Positions 1 to 5,800 of a stretch of 5,980 nucleotides of DNA are shown here, in pieces. The notes under the pieces were generated by a model, which did no database searches, was not told the origin of the DNA, and worked only from the letters and a program-made list of their open reading frames with translations. The first letter of the stretch is position 1, and the number at the start of each line of letters is the position of its first letter. Origin of the DNA: JACCYQ01 sp036675565 (GTDB taxonomy: Bacteria; Bacteroidota; Bacteroidia; Chitinophagales; Chitinophagaceae); contig JAKFER010000018.1 of assembly GCA_036675565.1 (NCBI GenBank), positions 1-5,980 on the forward strand. Reading direction: 5' to 3'. Both the position numbers and the translations under genes were made by a program.

Positions 1-666
1 ATGATCAATTCCTGCAAAACCATCAACATCGTAAAACAATTGTCTTTCGTAAGCAAGGTTAGCGCCATTGCACATGGAGTGCATCTTCTTATATACTGAC
101 GCAGCGGTTATTCCCTGCAATACTATAAAATCCATAGCCTGGAAAACCCTCACCCCCAACCCCTCTCCATGAAATGGAGAGGGGAGATGGAAGACAACAG
201 GTGCTACAATGAAACCTGCATTTGTTTTTTCTTTAAATGATACAATAGTTTGCAGCCATACCGGTGACGGAATACAATCCGCATCAGTAGTAACGATCAG
301 CTCACCAGAAGCAGCAGCAATTCCTTTTTCAATCGCTTTCTTTTTGTAAGAATTAATTGCCTCGTCTTTTAATGCCAACAATTTTACCCCGGTAAATTGT
401 GAAACAATGGGTGCTGTTTTATCAGTGGAATGATCATCTACAACAATTATTTCAAATAAATCCTTTGGATAAGTTTGTTGCTGTAATGCTTTTAATAGTT
501 CTCCGATATTTTCTTCTTCATTTCTTGCAGGGATGATAACAGATATAAAGATTGATGAAGTTTGGCCCGATACGATAAAATCGGGGATAGATTTCCAGCT
601 TTGCCAGTAATAAAGAATAAGCAGGGCGTAAAAAACAAAAAGCAATAAAATGATAAGTGGAAACAC
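1..666 (-). CDS. Glycosyltransferase family 2 protein, N-terminal part (runs off the left edge)
   Basis: The first 222 residues of a membrane-associated GT-A glycosyltransferase. It would transfer a sugar from a nucleotide-sugar to an envelope or polysaccharide acceptor; the substrate cannot be read from the sequence. A hydrophobic anchor (about residues 3-21, ending YYWQSW) is followed by the GT2 signature SVIIPARNEE (42-51), the nucleotide-binding VVDDHSTD (75-82), and the DAD metal-binding motif (128-130, TTDADC). Then comes FQAMDF/LQGITAAS (175-190) and MCNGANLAY (198-206), typical of Bacteroidota GT2 enzymes. The start is GTG at 666: a TAG stop lies directly upstream in frame, and no in-frame ATG precedes the membrane anchor. 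Residues about 160-174 do not look like the family and are encoded by a palindromic repeat (see separate entry), yet the frame stays open. The gene is divergent from the lipoprotein gene. The C-terminal portion lies outside the window. The family call is secure, the specific role unknown. Confidence 0.9.
   Translation of the reverse strand, partial: MFPLIILLLFVFYALLILYYWQSWKSIPDFIVSGQTSSIFISVIIPARNEEENIGELLKALQQQTYPKDLFEIIVVDDHSTDKTAPIVSQFTGVKLLALKDEAINSYKKKAIEKGIAAASGELIVTTDADCIPSPVWLQTIVSFKEKTNAGFIVAPVVFHLPSPFHGEGLGVRVFQAMDFIVLQGITAASVYKKMHSMCNGANLAYERQLFYDVDGFAGIDH
147..184. repeat. Palindromic repeat element inserted in frame in the GT2 gene
   Basis: Positions 160-170 (CCCCTCTCCAT) and 174-184 (ATGGAGAGGGG) form a perfect 11-bp inverted repeat around a 3-nt loop (GAA). 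They are preceded by the C-rich arm CCCTCACCCCCAA at 147-159. This C-rich arm plus CCCCTCTCC/GGAGAGGGG stem resembles dispersed palindromic repeats that occur in many copies in Bacteroidota and some other genomes (recalled, not searched). On the minus strand it encodes PSPFHGEGLGVRV, a proline/glycine-rich peptide unlike the flanking GT2 sequence. It lies between the conserved APVVF and FQAMDF blocks, where related enzymes have a short variable loop. The outer limits are uncertain by several bases. Confidence 0.75.
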
Positions 667-696
667 CTAATAAAAAATTAATCTATCGCAAAGATG

Positions 697-726
697 TTGG
701 TTTTTATTTTTAAACGTCTATATTTA
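697..726 (+). promoter_or_regulatory. Candidate Bacteroidota-type promoter for the 748-4896 gene cluster
   Basis: TTG at 697-699 is followed, after a 19-bp spacer, by TATATTTA at 719-726. That matches the Bacteroidota -7 consensus TAnnTTTG at all but the last position, with normal spacing from a -33 TTG. The predicted transcript would begin about 15 bases before the ATG at 748. On the opposite strand CATCTTTG (696 to 689) is a weaker -7 match that could serve the divergent glycosyltransferase gene. The two would then overlap back to back. Prediction by eye only. Confidence 0.4.
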
Positions 727-747
727 GAAAACCATTAAATCAAATAC

Positions 748-2268
748 ATGAAAATCAAATTTCTTTCTGCCCTTGCTGCGGCAGTACTGCTTACAGTTTT
801 AATTATCCAGGCTTGTCGTAAAACAGACAACCAAACTACTACCCTCACCGAAAAAAAATTTGGTATAAGCGAAGCAAAAGAATGGTGGTACGGCTCTTTT
901 AGAAAATCTGTTGAATATTCAAAAATAGACCGAACCAGCCCGTTGGCTCCGCCGGCAGGAAGTTCTGCTAAAAAATACCCTGGTTGGAAAAGGGCCATCT
1001 CTTATTCGATAGGCCGGTTACAAATAGTTGAACTTCCACTTGTATATGAAACCAACAGCATCCTGTTGCCGGGAATGCAAAACCTGCAAAATACTGCTGA
1101 AGGAGCCCGTATAGCAAAATCCGCTATTCATAAACTAATGCTGATAAAAAAGGCTGACGGAACTGTGGCAGTGCGAACTGTAACTATTGTTCCTTCTCCG
1201 GAATATGCTAAACAAATGAATTATGATATGGGCCATATAAGCCCCAGGAAACTGCCTGTAGATTTTAGTGGCTACCAGATGATAGGCGGATGGGACGAAA
1301 GTGAGAAAAATATCCTCAGGATTTCGGTCGGCAAACCGGTTAAGAAATTAAAAATTGTTACTGCTGAAACATTGGCGAAACAAAAAGCATCGGGCAATAC
1401 CCTTGCCCGTGAAGTGTGTGAGGATGTATGGGTGGCAAATATGGTGTTCGTCTGTGCAATAGCACCCTCAGGGGATGATTTGGCTGACGAAGAAAGATGC
1501 AGGGATAATGGTTATTGGATGGAAGATGGCGGCCAATATGAACTACAGTGCCATGATGAGCCGGGTGACCCATTTAGTGATTGTGTGACATACGGCGGTA
1601 GTTCGGAAGAATGTACGTGCCAGGTGTACGGATTGGGTTGTGATGGAGATGGGGGAGGTGGGGGTGGTGGCGGCGAAGAAAATCCCCCGGCAGTGCCTGA
1701 AATTACAAATGATGTTGATGACCCCTGTATCAAAAACAGCGTTAATGACGCTATAAGCCGTGACTGTAAAAATGAAATCACGAGCTTTGTTAACACTGTT
1801 TTCGGGAACAGCGATAAGTTTCATTTAAAATTTTCTGATGAAGTTTTTGCAGGCGCAGATGCAACCGATGATGCAAGAGCCTCCACTGGCCCAATTTTAA
1901 ATTATACGGAAACAAAGACAGTTATTAGTTTTAATAATGGCCAGTTGGGAAACGCATCAAAAGAATATATAGCTGCCACCATTTTACACGAGGTGGTACA
2001 TGCCTGGATTGATTACAAATTCCCAACTCCTATTGACAATGCTCATCAACATTCTCTAATGGCGGGTTCAAACCGTTTTAACCTTATGCGATCTGCGTTA
2101 CTGGAAATGTATCCTAACCTACCTCCTCAAGATGCCACTGATTTAACTTGGGGTGGTCTGTACAATACTATTGAGTATGTTAATTTATCCCCTACCGAAA
2201 AGAATAGGATAGAGCAAACAAATTCGGATTACAAAAACCGTACTAATAATAAAGGAACACCTTGTTAA
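748..2268 (+). CDS. Cys-rich lipoprotein with C-terminal zincin (HEVVH) metalloprotease-like domain
   Basis: 506 residues. A basic N-terminus and hydrophobic stretch end in IIQAC, a plausible lipobox with Cys23 as the lipidated residue, so the protein is probably anchored in the outer envelope. Residues 24-220 are an unrecognised region. Residues 224-298 hold eight cysteines (224, 236, 251, 268, 279, 289, 291, 298), a likely disulfide-bonded module. Then follow an eight-glycine run (302-309) and EENPPAVPE, an evident flexible hinge. The C-terminal domain (about 318-506) has HEVVHAW at 414-420, the zinc-binding and catalytic HExxH signature, and HQHSLMA (433-439), whose His433 or His435 could be the third ligand. 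A late WGGL motif follows. The exact peptidase family and substrate are not recognised, and proteolytic activity is inferred from HExxH alone. The ATG at 748 fits the signal peptide. The gene leads a four-gene plus-strand cluster with a promoter candidate just upstream. Confidence 0.85.
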   Translation: MKIKFLSALAAAVLLTVLIIQACRKTDNQTTTLTEKKFGISEAKEWWYGSFRKSVEYSKIDRTSPLAPPAGSSAKKYPGWKRAISYSIGRLQIVELPLVYETNSILLPGMQNLQNTAEGARIAKSAIHKLMLIKKADGTVAVRTVTIVPSPEYAKQMNYDMGHISPRKLPVDFSGYQMIGGWDESEKNILRISVGKPVKKLKIVTAETLAKQKASGNTLAREVCEDVWVANMVFVCAIAPSGDDLADEERCRDNGYWMEDGGQYELQCHDEPGDPFSDCVTYGGSSEECTCQVYGLGCDGDGGGGGGGGEENPPAVPEITNDVDDPCIKNSVNDAISRDCKNEITSFVNTVFGNSDKFHLKFSDEVFAGADATDDARASTGPILNYTETKTVISFNNGQLGNASKEYIAATILHEVVHAWIDYKFPTPIDNAHQHSLMAGSNRFNLMRSALLEMYPNLPPQDATDLTWGGLYNTIEYVNLSPTEKNRIEQTNSDYKNRTNNKGTPC

Positions 2269-2277
2269 AAAAAATTT

Positions 2278-2784
2278 ATGACTATAATTACTTTTATAAT
2301 CGGAGCCTTTTTATTTTCGGTTTCTGGTGGCCCTGGTGATTCATTAGAAAACTTCCATAAACAACTGTCAAGAGATATGGAGCGAAATATGGCACTACCT
2401 CCACAATCTCTTTTACATGACACTTGTTATCATCATACCGACTTATTGAAAGTGGAAATTAATAAGTTGTCCAAAGTGGTATCAATTGATCTGTCTGACA
2501 ACGCCCCTGAATGGCTTAAGGTGGAAATAAATCAACTAAAAGAAAGAAAAAGGATCAATTATAAAAAACTCGATTCGCTGGCTTTAAATGCAGGGTTGCG
2601 AAACTGTACATTGGTTTTTCCTTTGATTCTGGAATCGGATTATTTTCCGTGCGGCCAAGAAAATAAAAAAAGAAGTATTAGCGAAAACTATTTTCAATTT
2701 GGCGGTAAGAATTTAAAAGGCAATATATTTTTTGGCGAGCAAATGAGGTTTATTTGGACTGTTAGATACGTACGTAAATTATGA
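2278..2784 (+). CDS. Small exported protein of unknown function
   Basis: 168 residues, starting 9 bases after the lipoprotein stop, so almost certainly co-transcribed with it. The A-rich spacer with no Shine-Dalgarno is normal for Bacteroidota. Residues 1-17 (MTIITFIIGAFLFSVSG) look like a short signal peptide, implying a periplasmic or surface location. The body is mixed charged and hydrophobic, with cysteines in HDTCYHH, LRNCTL and FPCG that could form a disulfide. LKVEIN occurs twice, at 57-62 and 80-85. I do not recognise a named family. The C-terminus is suspicious: the last residues (WTVRYVRKL) are basic and low-quality. The +1 frame from about 2747 stays open to a TGA at 2828-2830 and encodes a more protein-like tail (LLDTYVNYEWMDQFVEIEL). 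The frame as annotated may therefore be truncated by a frameshift. The gene itself is likely real; its function is unknown. Confidence 0.75.
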   Translation: MTIITFIIGAFLFSVSGGPGDSLENFHKQLSRDMERNMALPPQSLLHDTCYHHTDLLKVEINKLSKVVSIDLSDNAPEWLKVEINQLKERKRINYKKLDSLALNAGLRNCTLVFPLILESDYFPCGQENKKRSISENYFQFGGKNLKGNIFFGEQMRFIWTVRYVRKL

Positions 2785-2869
2785 ATGGATGGATCAATTC
2801 GTGGAGATTGAACTTTTTGAAGGTTTGTGACCGCTGTGTGTAATAGACGCTTAATTCTAAAAATAGCCG

Positions 2870-3595
2870 ATGAGAACAATAATTACTATTTTATTTTTTT
2901 TCATGGTAACTAATAAGCTACACTCTCAAAATCAAGAGAGAAAAGCTGTTTTAACAGACAAGAGCATTGTCAAAGATTCAAGCGGCTCCGTTTATTCTGC
3001 TGACATTTGGAGAAAACTGCTGTTAACCGGATACTATATTATCAAAGCTGAAAACCCGGGCAATGCAGGTTCTGACTTTATTTTAATCCGATTGTCAGAG
3101 GAAGAAAAGCAAAAAAGGCTGTCAAATGCCCCAAAGCCCAAAGAAAGCACCAGTTTTGTAACAGGCAAAGAAGTTAAAAGTTTTTCCACCACCGATATAA
3201 ATGGGAAAAAGTATAAACTCAAAGATCTTAGGAGTAAGGTAGTTGTGCTTAATTTCTGGTTTATTAATTGCCGGCCTTGCAGGACTGAAATCCTGGAATT
3301 GAATAAACTTGTAAAGGAGTATAAAGATAGCTCTGATATTGTTTTCTTAGCCATCGCCCTGGATAGCAGAAATGATCTAAGGGATTTTTTAAGAACAAAT
3401 CCTTTTAATTATATTATCATTGATGATGGTCGTGCAATTGCCCAACAGTATGATGTAACAGCCTATCCCACCCATGCAGTTATTGATCAGCAGGGTAGGG
3501 CCTATTTTCATACGGCCGGAACAGGCAGCAGTACTATTTATTGGCTGGGAAAATCAATAAAAGAATTGATGGGTCTGAAAAATCAGGAGAAATAA
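2870..3595 (+). CDS. Exported TlpA-like thioredoxin-family protein (thiol-disulfide oxidoreductase)
   Basis: 241 residues. An N-terminal signal peptide (residues 1 to about 20, ending KLHSQ) directs export to the periplasm or envelope. Residues about 25-90 form a lineage-specific N-terminal region. A redoxin/TlpA fold covers about 95-241: KSFSTTDINGKKYKLKDL, then VVVLNFWFINCRPCR with the redox-active CRPC at 134-137, IVFLAIALDS, and the conserved cis-proline loop AYPTH (Pro200), followed by the VIDQQGR strand. All elements needed for dithiol-disulfide exchange are present. The WF-N-CxxC arrangement is typical of Bacteroidota TlpA-like proteins. Context suggests it reduces or isomerises disulfides in exported partners; the eight-Cys lipoprotein two genes upstream is an obvious candidate (inference). 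The ATG at 2870 sits 85 bases after the preceding stop, and the start is fixed by the signal peptide. The redox partner that recycles it is not in the window. Confidence 0.92.
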   Translation: MRTIITILFFFMVTNKLHSQNQERKAVLTDKSIVKDSSGSVYSADIWRKLLLTGYYIIKAENPGNAGSDFILIRLSEEEKQKRLSNAPKPKESTSFVTGKEVKSFSTTDINGKKYKLKDLRSKVVVLNFWFINCRPCRTEILELNKLVKEYKDSSDIVFLAIALDSRNDLRDFLRTNPFNYIIIDDGRAIAQQYDVTAYPTHAVIDQQGRAYFHTAGTGSSTIYWLGKSIKELMGLKNQEK

Positions 3596-3603
3596 CGCTG
3601 TTT

Positions 3604-4896
3604 GTGCCCAATCTTTTTTATCAAAATTCTTCTTTGACTGCGCTGCTGCTTTCTATTTTATTTAGCGGTTGTTTTTGGCTGTTTTTTCATAAAAGGAGTT
3701 TGTATATAAGAATCCTGGTTTTTGCTCTTATGGTAATTTCTTTTGGATGGATATTAATCTTAGAAAGCCGTGCCGCCCTTCTCGCCTCACTTGCCGGGTT
3801 GTTTTATATAATGTACCCGGCCATGATTAAAAGGTTCGGGAAAAGAAAAGTTTTAGTTATTGCCATTCTGGTGTTTATAATTTTTCTGGTCCTTTTTACT
3901 TCGTTGATAAAAACGAATTCTTCGGTAAGCCGTTGGTTTATTTTAAAAAACTCTGTCGCCTTGTTTAAACAAAACTGGCTCACCGGAGTTGGAATTGGTC
4001 GGTTTAACCCTAATTATAATCATCTTCAGGCCGAATACTTTTCTAACAATTCTCTGATCAATGAGGAAGCCATGTTAGCTAATGATGGCTATTTCGCCTT
4101 TAATGAATGGCTGCATATTGGTATTGAGTTGGGCATTGCAGGGTTATTAGTTTCATTGTTGACAAGCTATGTTGTATTAAAAGCTTGTTTTAAAAATGCC
4201 GACACCCAAAAGGGCTGGGCGGGTGCCATGCTGATACCAGTGTTTGTTGGTTGTATGTTTTCTTATCCATTACATAACCTGGTTATAGTTGGTTTAACTG
4301 CATTTTTAACCGGTTATATCACAAAAGACATAGTGAACCTGCCTGTTGCTATTCCGGGATGGTTAAAGACAGGATTCATATCCATTTCATTCCTGTTGTT
4401 TATAATTTTTAGCTGCCAATTTTTTAATAATCAACGAATACTTTCAAAAGCAAAACAATCCCGGAAAGAAGGATATAAGACAGAGGCTATTGCTTTATGT
4501 GAGAGAGCAGCACCCGGTTTGATAAAAGACTATTCATTCACTATTTTTTATTTAGAACTTTTATATGAAACTAACAGGCTGACTGGAGCTATCCGGTGGT
4601 TCAATGAGTTCCATCCGTATCATTGTAATCAAACAGCACATTCTAAAATTGCCAGATGCTATGATGAACTGGGTAATTTCAAGCTGGCGGAAGAACATTA
4701 CCTGGAAAGTTTATATATCACCCCTCACTTACTGCAAAGCAGAATCGATTTAATGAATTTTTATCATCGGTTCGGATATACCGGTAAAGCAAAAACATGG
4801 GCGAAAAAGACAATAGAATGCCCTATAAAAATTGAAACCGAAAGGGCTTATTATCTAGGGAAAAAAGCAAGAGAATATTTAGCAGCACATCAATAA
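3604..4896 (+). CDS. O-antigen ligase/Wzy_C-like membrane protein with C-terminal TPRs, apparently 5'-truncated
   Basis: 430 residues from GTG 3604. Roughly seven or eight hydrophobic segments fall at about 9-28, 35-53, 57-73, 82-101, 170-192, 203-240 (probably two) and 256-274, followed by a soluble TPR-like region (284-430, e.g. ELGNFKLAEEHYLESLYITP). Family landmarks of the Wzy_C/O-antigen ligase domain are visible: FYQNSSLTALLL at the start, the ESRAALLA arginine motif (Arg56), TGVGIGRF (127-134) and FNEWLHIGIELGIAGLL (166-182). These proteins move lipid-linked glycans onto acceptors at the periplasmic face. Normally several further transmembrane helices precede the NSSLTA block, and none are present here. 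The block lies almost directly after the thioredoxin stop, so the 5' part seems deleted. The frame is open further upstream with a TTG at 3541, but that stretch re-reads the thioredoxin C-terminus. GTG 3604, 8 bases after the stop, is preferred. It may be a non-functional remnant. Confidence 0.75.
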   Translation: MPNLFYQNSSLTALLLSILFSGCFWLFFHKRSLYIRILVFALMVISFGWILILESRAALLASLAGLFYIMYPAMIKRFGKRKVLVIAILVFIIFLVLFTSLIKTNSSVSRWFILKNSVALFKQNWLTGVGIGRFNPNYNHLQAEYFSNNSLINEEAMLANDGYFAFNEWLHIGIELGIAGLLVSLLTSYVVLKACFKNADTQKGWAGAMLIPVFVGCMFSYPLHNLVIVGLTAFLTGYITKDIVNLPVAIPGWLKTGFISISFLLFIIFSCQFFNNQRILSKAKQSRKEGYKTEAIALCERAAPGLIKDYSFTIFYLELLYETNRLTGAIRWFNEFHPYHCNQTAHSKIARCYDELGNFKLAEEHYLESLYITPHLLQSRIDLMNFYHRFGYTGKAKTWAKKTIECPIKIETERAYYLGKKAREYLAAHQ

Positions 4897-5717
4897 AGCA
4901 AAGCCGCTAATATTCCTTCCACATGATTTTCATGTACTACCTGGTGACCGGATGCAATAACTGTAACAGTACAAAACTCTTCAATTCCCTTTTGAAATTT
5001 TTCACCCCTTACCGGTAAAATGATACGATCATATTTGCCATAGACCAACCGTGTTTGTGTTTTATGTTGCCGGATGAAATTTTTAATCCTTTGCAGGTTT
5101 GGTTTTAGTTTTCGCAAGCCCGTCCATCGTTGATATAATAACTGCCGGGCTTCTTTATTGCCGATATAATAGTTTACAAACTTGAAAACACTGGCATTTA
5201 CCAATCCCAGTTTATTCAACAGTTTTAAGAAAGCAAAAAACCATCCCGGGTATTTCATGCTGAAAGAAAATATCTTATTGCCTATCCATGTTTGGGTAGA
5301 AAACCAATACCAAAAATTTACTACCAGCCCATCGGGTGCAAGTAGAATGAGCTTTTCTACACTTTCCGGCTGTGCCTGGTAGTGGCTTAAAGCGATACGT
5401 CCGCCAAGGCTGAAGCCGAGAAGAGAAAGTTTCCGGTTTCCGGTTCCTGGTTGCTGGTTATCTTCCAGAAGTATATTTTCTATGATTTGCTGCAAATCTG
5501 TATGCGTAAAGTTCAGCCCTTCATTCCATTTTGTTTGTCCATGAAAAGGAAGGTCAATGGAATAGAACGTAAATTGATTACCAGCATGTTTTTCAAGAAA
5601 ACTGTATAACCTGGCTTCTTCACCGTAGCCATGAAAGCAAACTACCTGCCTGGGGCCGGAGCCAAAACGGTAAAAGCTAAGCTGCGAATCTTTATATGCC
5701 AGAAGCCGGTGATCCAT
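4890..5717 (-). CDS. Alpha/beta hydrolase family protein
   Basis: 275 residues from ATG 5717. A complete alpha/beta-hydrolase fold is visible. CFHGYGE (27-33) carries the HG oxyanion motif; SIDLPFHGQT (53-62) follows. The nucleophile elbow is GFSLGG (101-106, Ser103), the acid is GKYDRIILP (Asp230) and the catalytic histidine is SGHQVVHE (His258). The lid region (about 131-215) is rich in aromatic residues. All three catalytic residues are in place, so it is likely an active esterase, thioesterase or related hydrolase; the substrate is unknown. The frame continues upstream to an ATG at 5807, but that would overlap the start of the divergent MarR gene and add 30 residues with no family resemblance. 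MDHRLLAYKDSQLSFYRFG is the natural start. A degenerate heptamer repeat encodes QQPGTGNRK (88-96) in the loop before the nucleophile strand. The gene is convergent with the ligase-like gene, and the stops overlap by 7 bp. Confidence 0.92.
   Translation of the reverse strand: MDHRLLAYKDSQLSFYRFGSGPRQVVCFHGYGEEARLYSFLEKHAGNQFTFYSIDLPFHGQTKWNEGLNFTHTDLQQIIENILLEDNQQPGTGNRKLSLLGFSLGGRIALSHYQAQPESVEKLILLAPDGLVVNFWYWFSTQTWIGNKIFSFSMKYPGWFFAFLKLLNKLGLVNASVFKFVNYYIGNKEARQLLYQRWTGLRKLKPNLQRIKNFIRQHKTQTRLVYGKYDRIILPVRGEKFQKGIEEFCTVTVIASGHQVVHENHVEGILAALLY
5430..5457. repeat. Degenerate heptanucleotide tandem repeat inside the hydrolase gene
   Basis: Four consecutive 7-base units on the plus strand: TTTCCGG, TTTCCGG, TTCCTGG, TTGCTGG. 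The first two are identical and the others diverge by one to three bases. On the coding (minus) strand they encode the QQPGTGNRK loop between the ILLED helix and the LSLLGFSLGG strand. The unit is not a multiple of three, so a change of one copy would shift the reading frame upstream of the catalytic serine. Confidence 0.65.
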
Positions 5718-5761
5718 TTTCGGGAGCAAAATTTTTGGTGAAAATATAGCTGAACTATTCG

Positions 5762-5777
5762 AAAATAATATTATTTT
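5762..5777. repeat. 16-bp perfect AT palindrome in the divergent hydrolase/marR control region
   Basis: AAAATAATATTATTTT reads identically on both strands. It lies between the divergent hydrolase and MarR-type genes and overlaps the -7 element at 5772-5779. It may be a protein-binding site or simply AT-rich promoter sequence; chance symmetry is possible in such composition. Confidence 0.4.
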
Positions 5778-5779
5778 TG
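5772..5779 (+). promoter_or_regulatory. Bacteroidota -7 promoter element for the MarR-type gene
   Basis: TATTTTTG matches TAnnTTTG exactly and lies 21 bases before the ATG at 5801. Transcription would start at about 5785, inside the inverted repeat at 5781-5800, giving a very short leader. No convincing -33 TTG at the usual 19-21-bp spacing is visible, so the promoter may be weak or activator-dependent. Confidence 0.4.
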
Positions 5780-5780
5780 G

Positions 5781-5800
5781 ATAGTTGCACAAACAACTAT
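5781..5800. promoter_or_regulatory. Probable MarR-family operator (autoregulatory inverted repeat)
   Basis: ATAGTTG-N6-CAACTAT is a perfect 7-bp inverted repeat that ends exactly at the base before the MarR ATG. MarR-family dimers typically bind palindromes of about 16-20 bp with AGTTG/CAACT-like half-sites in their own promoters. Its size, symmetry and place over the predicted transcription start therefore fit autorepression. It also lies 63 bp upstream of the divergent hydrolase start, which could be co-regulated. No binding data; assignment is by pattern and position. Confidence 0.6.

Noticed and set aside
160..184. Reading the 11-bp hairpin as a rho-independent terminator
   Set aside because: It lies inside an open, conserved glycosyltransferase frame and is not followed by a T tract on either strand.
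735..998. Minus-strand open frame across the lipoprotein start
   Set aside because: It runs across the promoter region and antisense to a convincing lipoprotein signal peptide; no recognisable motif.
1512..1824. Minus-strand open frames opposite the Cys-rich and hinge region of the lipoprotein
   Set aside because: They are antisense shadows: poly-Pro is the complement of the Gly tract, there are no domain features, and the plus frame is clearly coding.
3034..3354. Minus-strand open frame opposite the thioredoxin gene
   Set aside because: Antisense to the CRPC-containing thioredoxin domain; composition is that of a shadow frame.
3585..3589. AGGAG as a Shine-Dalgarno site for the ligase-like gene
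   Set aside because: It is 14 bases from GTG 3604, too far for normal use, and Bacteroidota rarely depend on such sites.
3541..3603. TTG start at 3541 for the ligase-like protein
   Set aside because: These codons are the thioredoxin C-terminus read in another frame and give a hydrophilic leader with no family resemblance. GTG 3604, just after the thioredoxin stop, is simpler.
5182..5382. Plus-strand 66-codon frame opposite the hydrolase
   Set aside because: Antisense to the conserved hydrolase, with no start context or motif.
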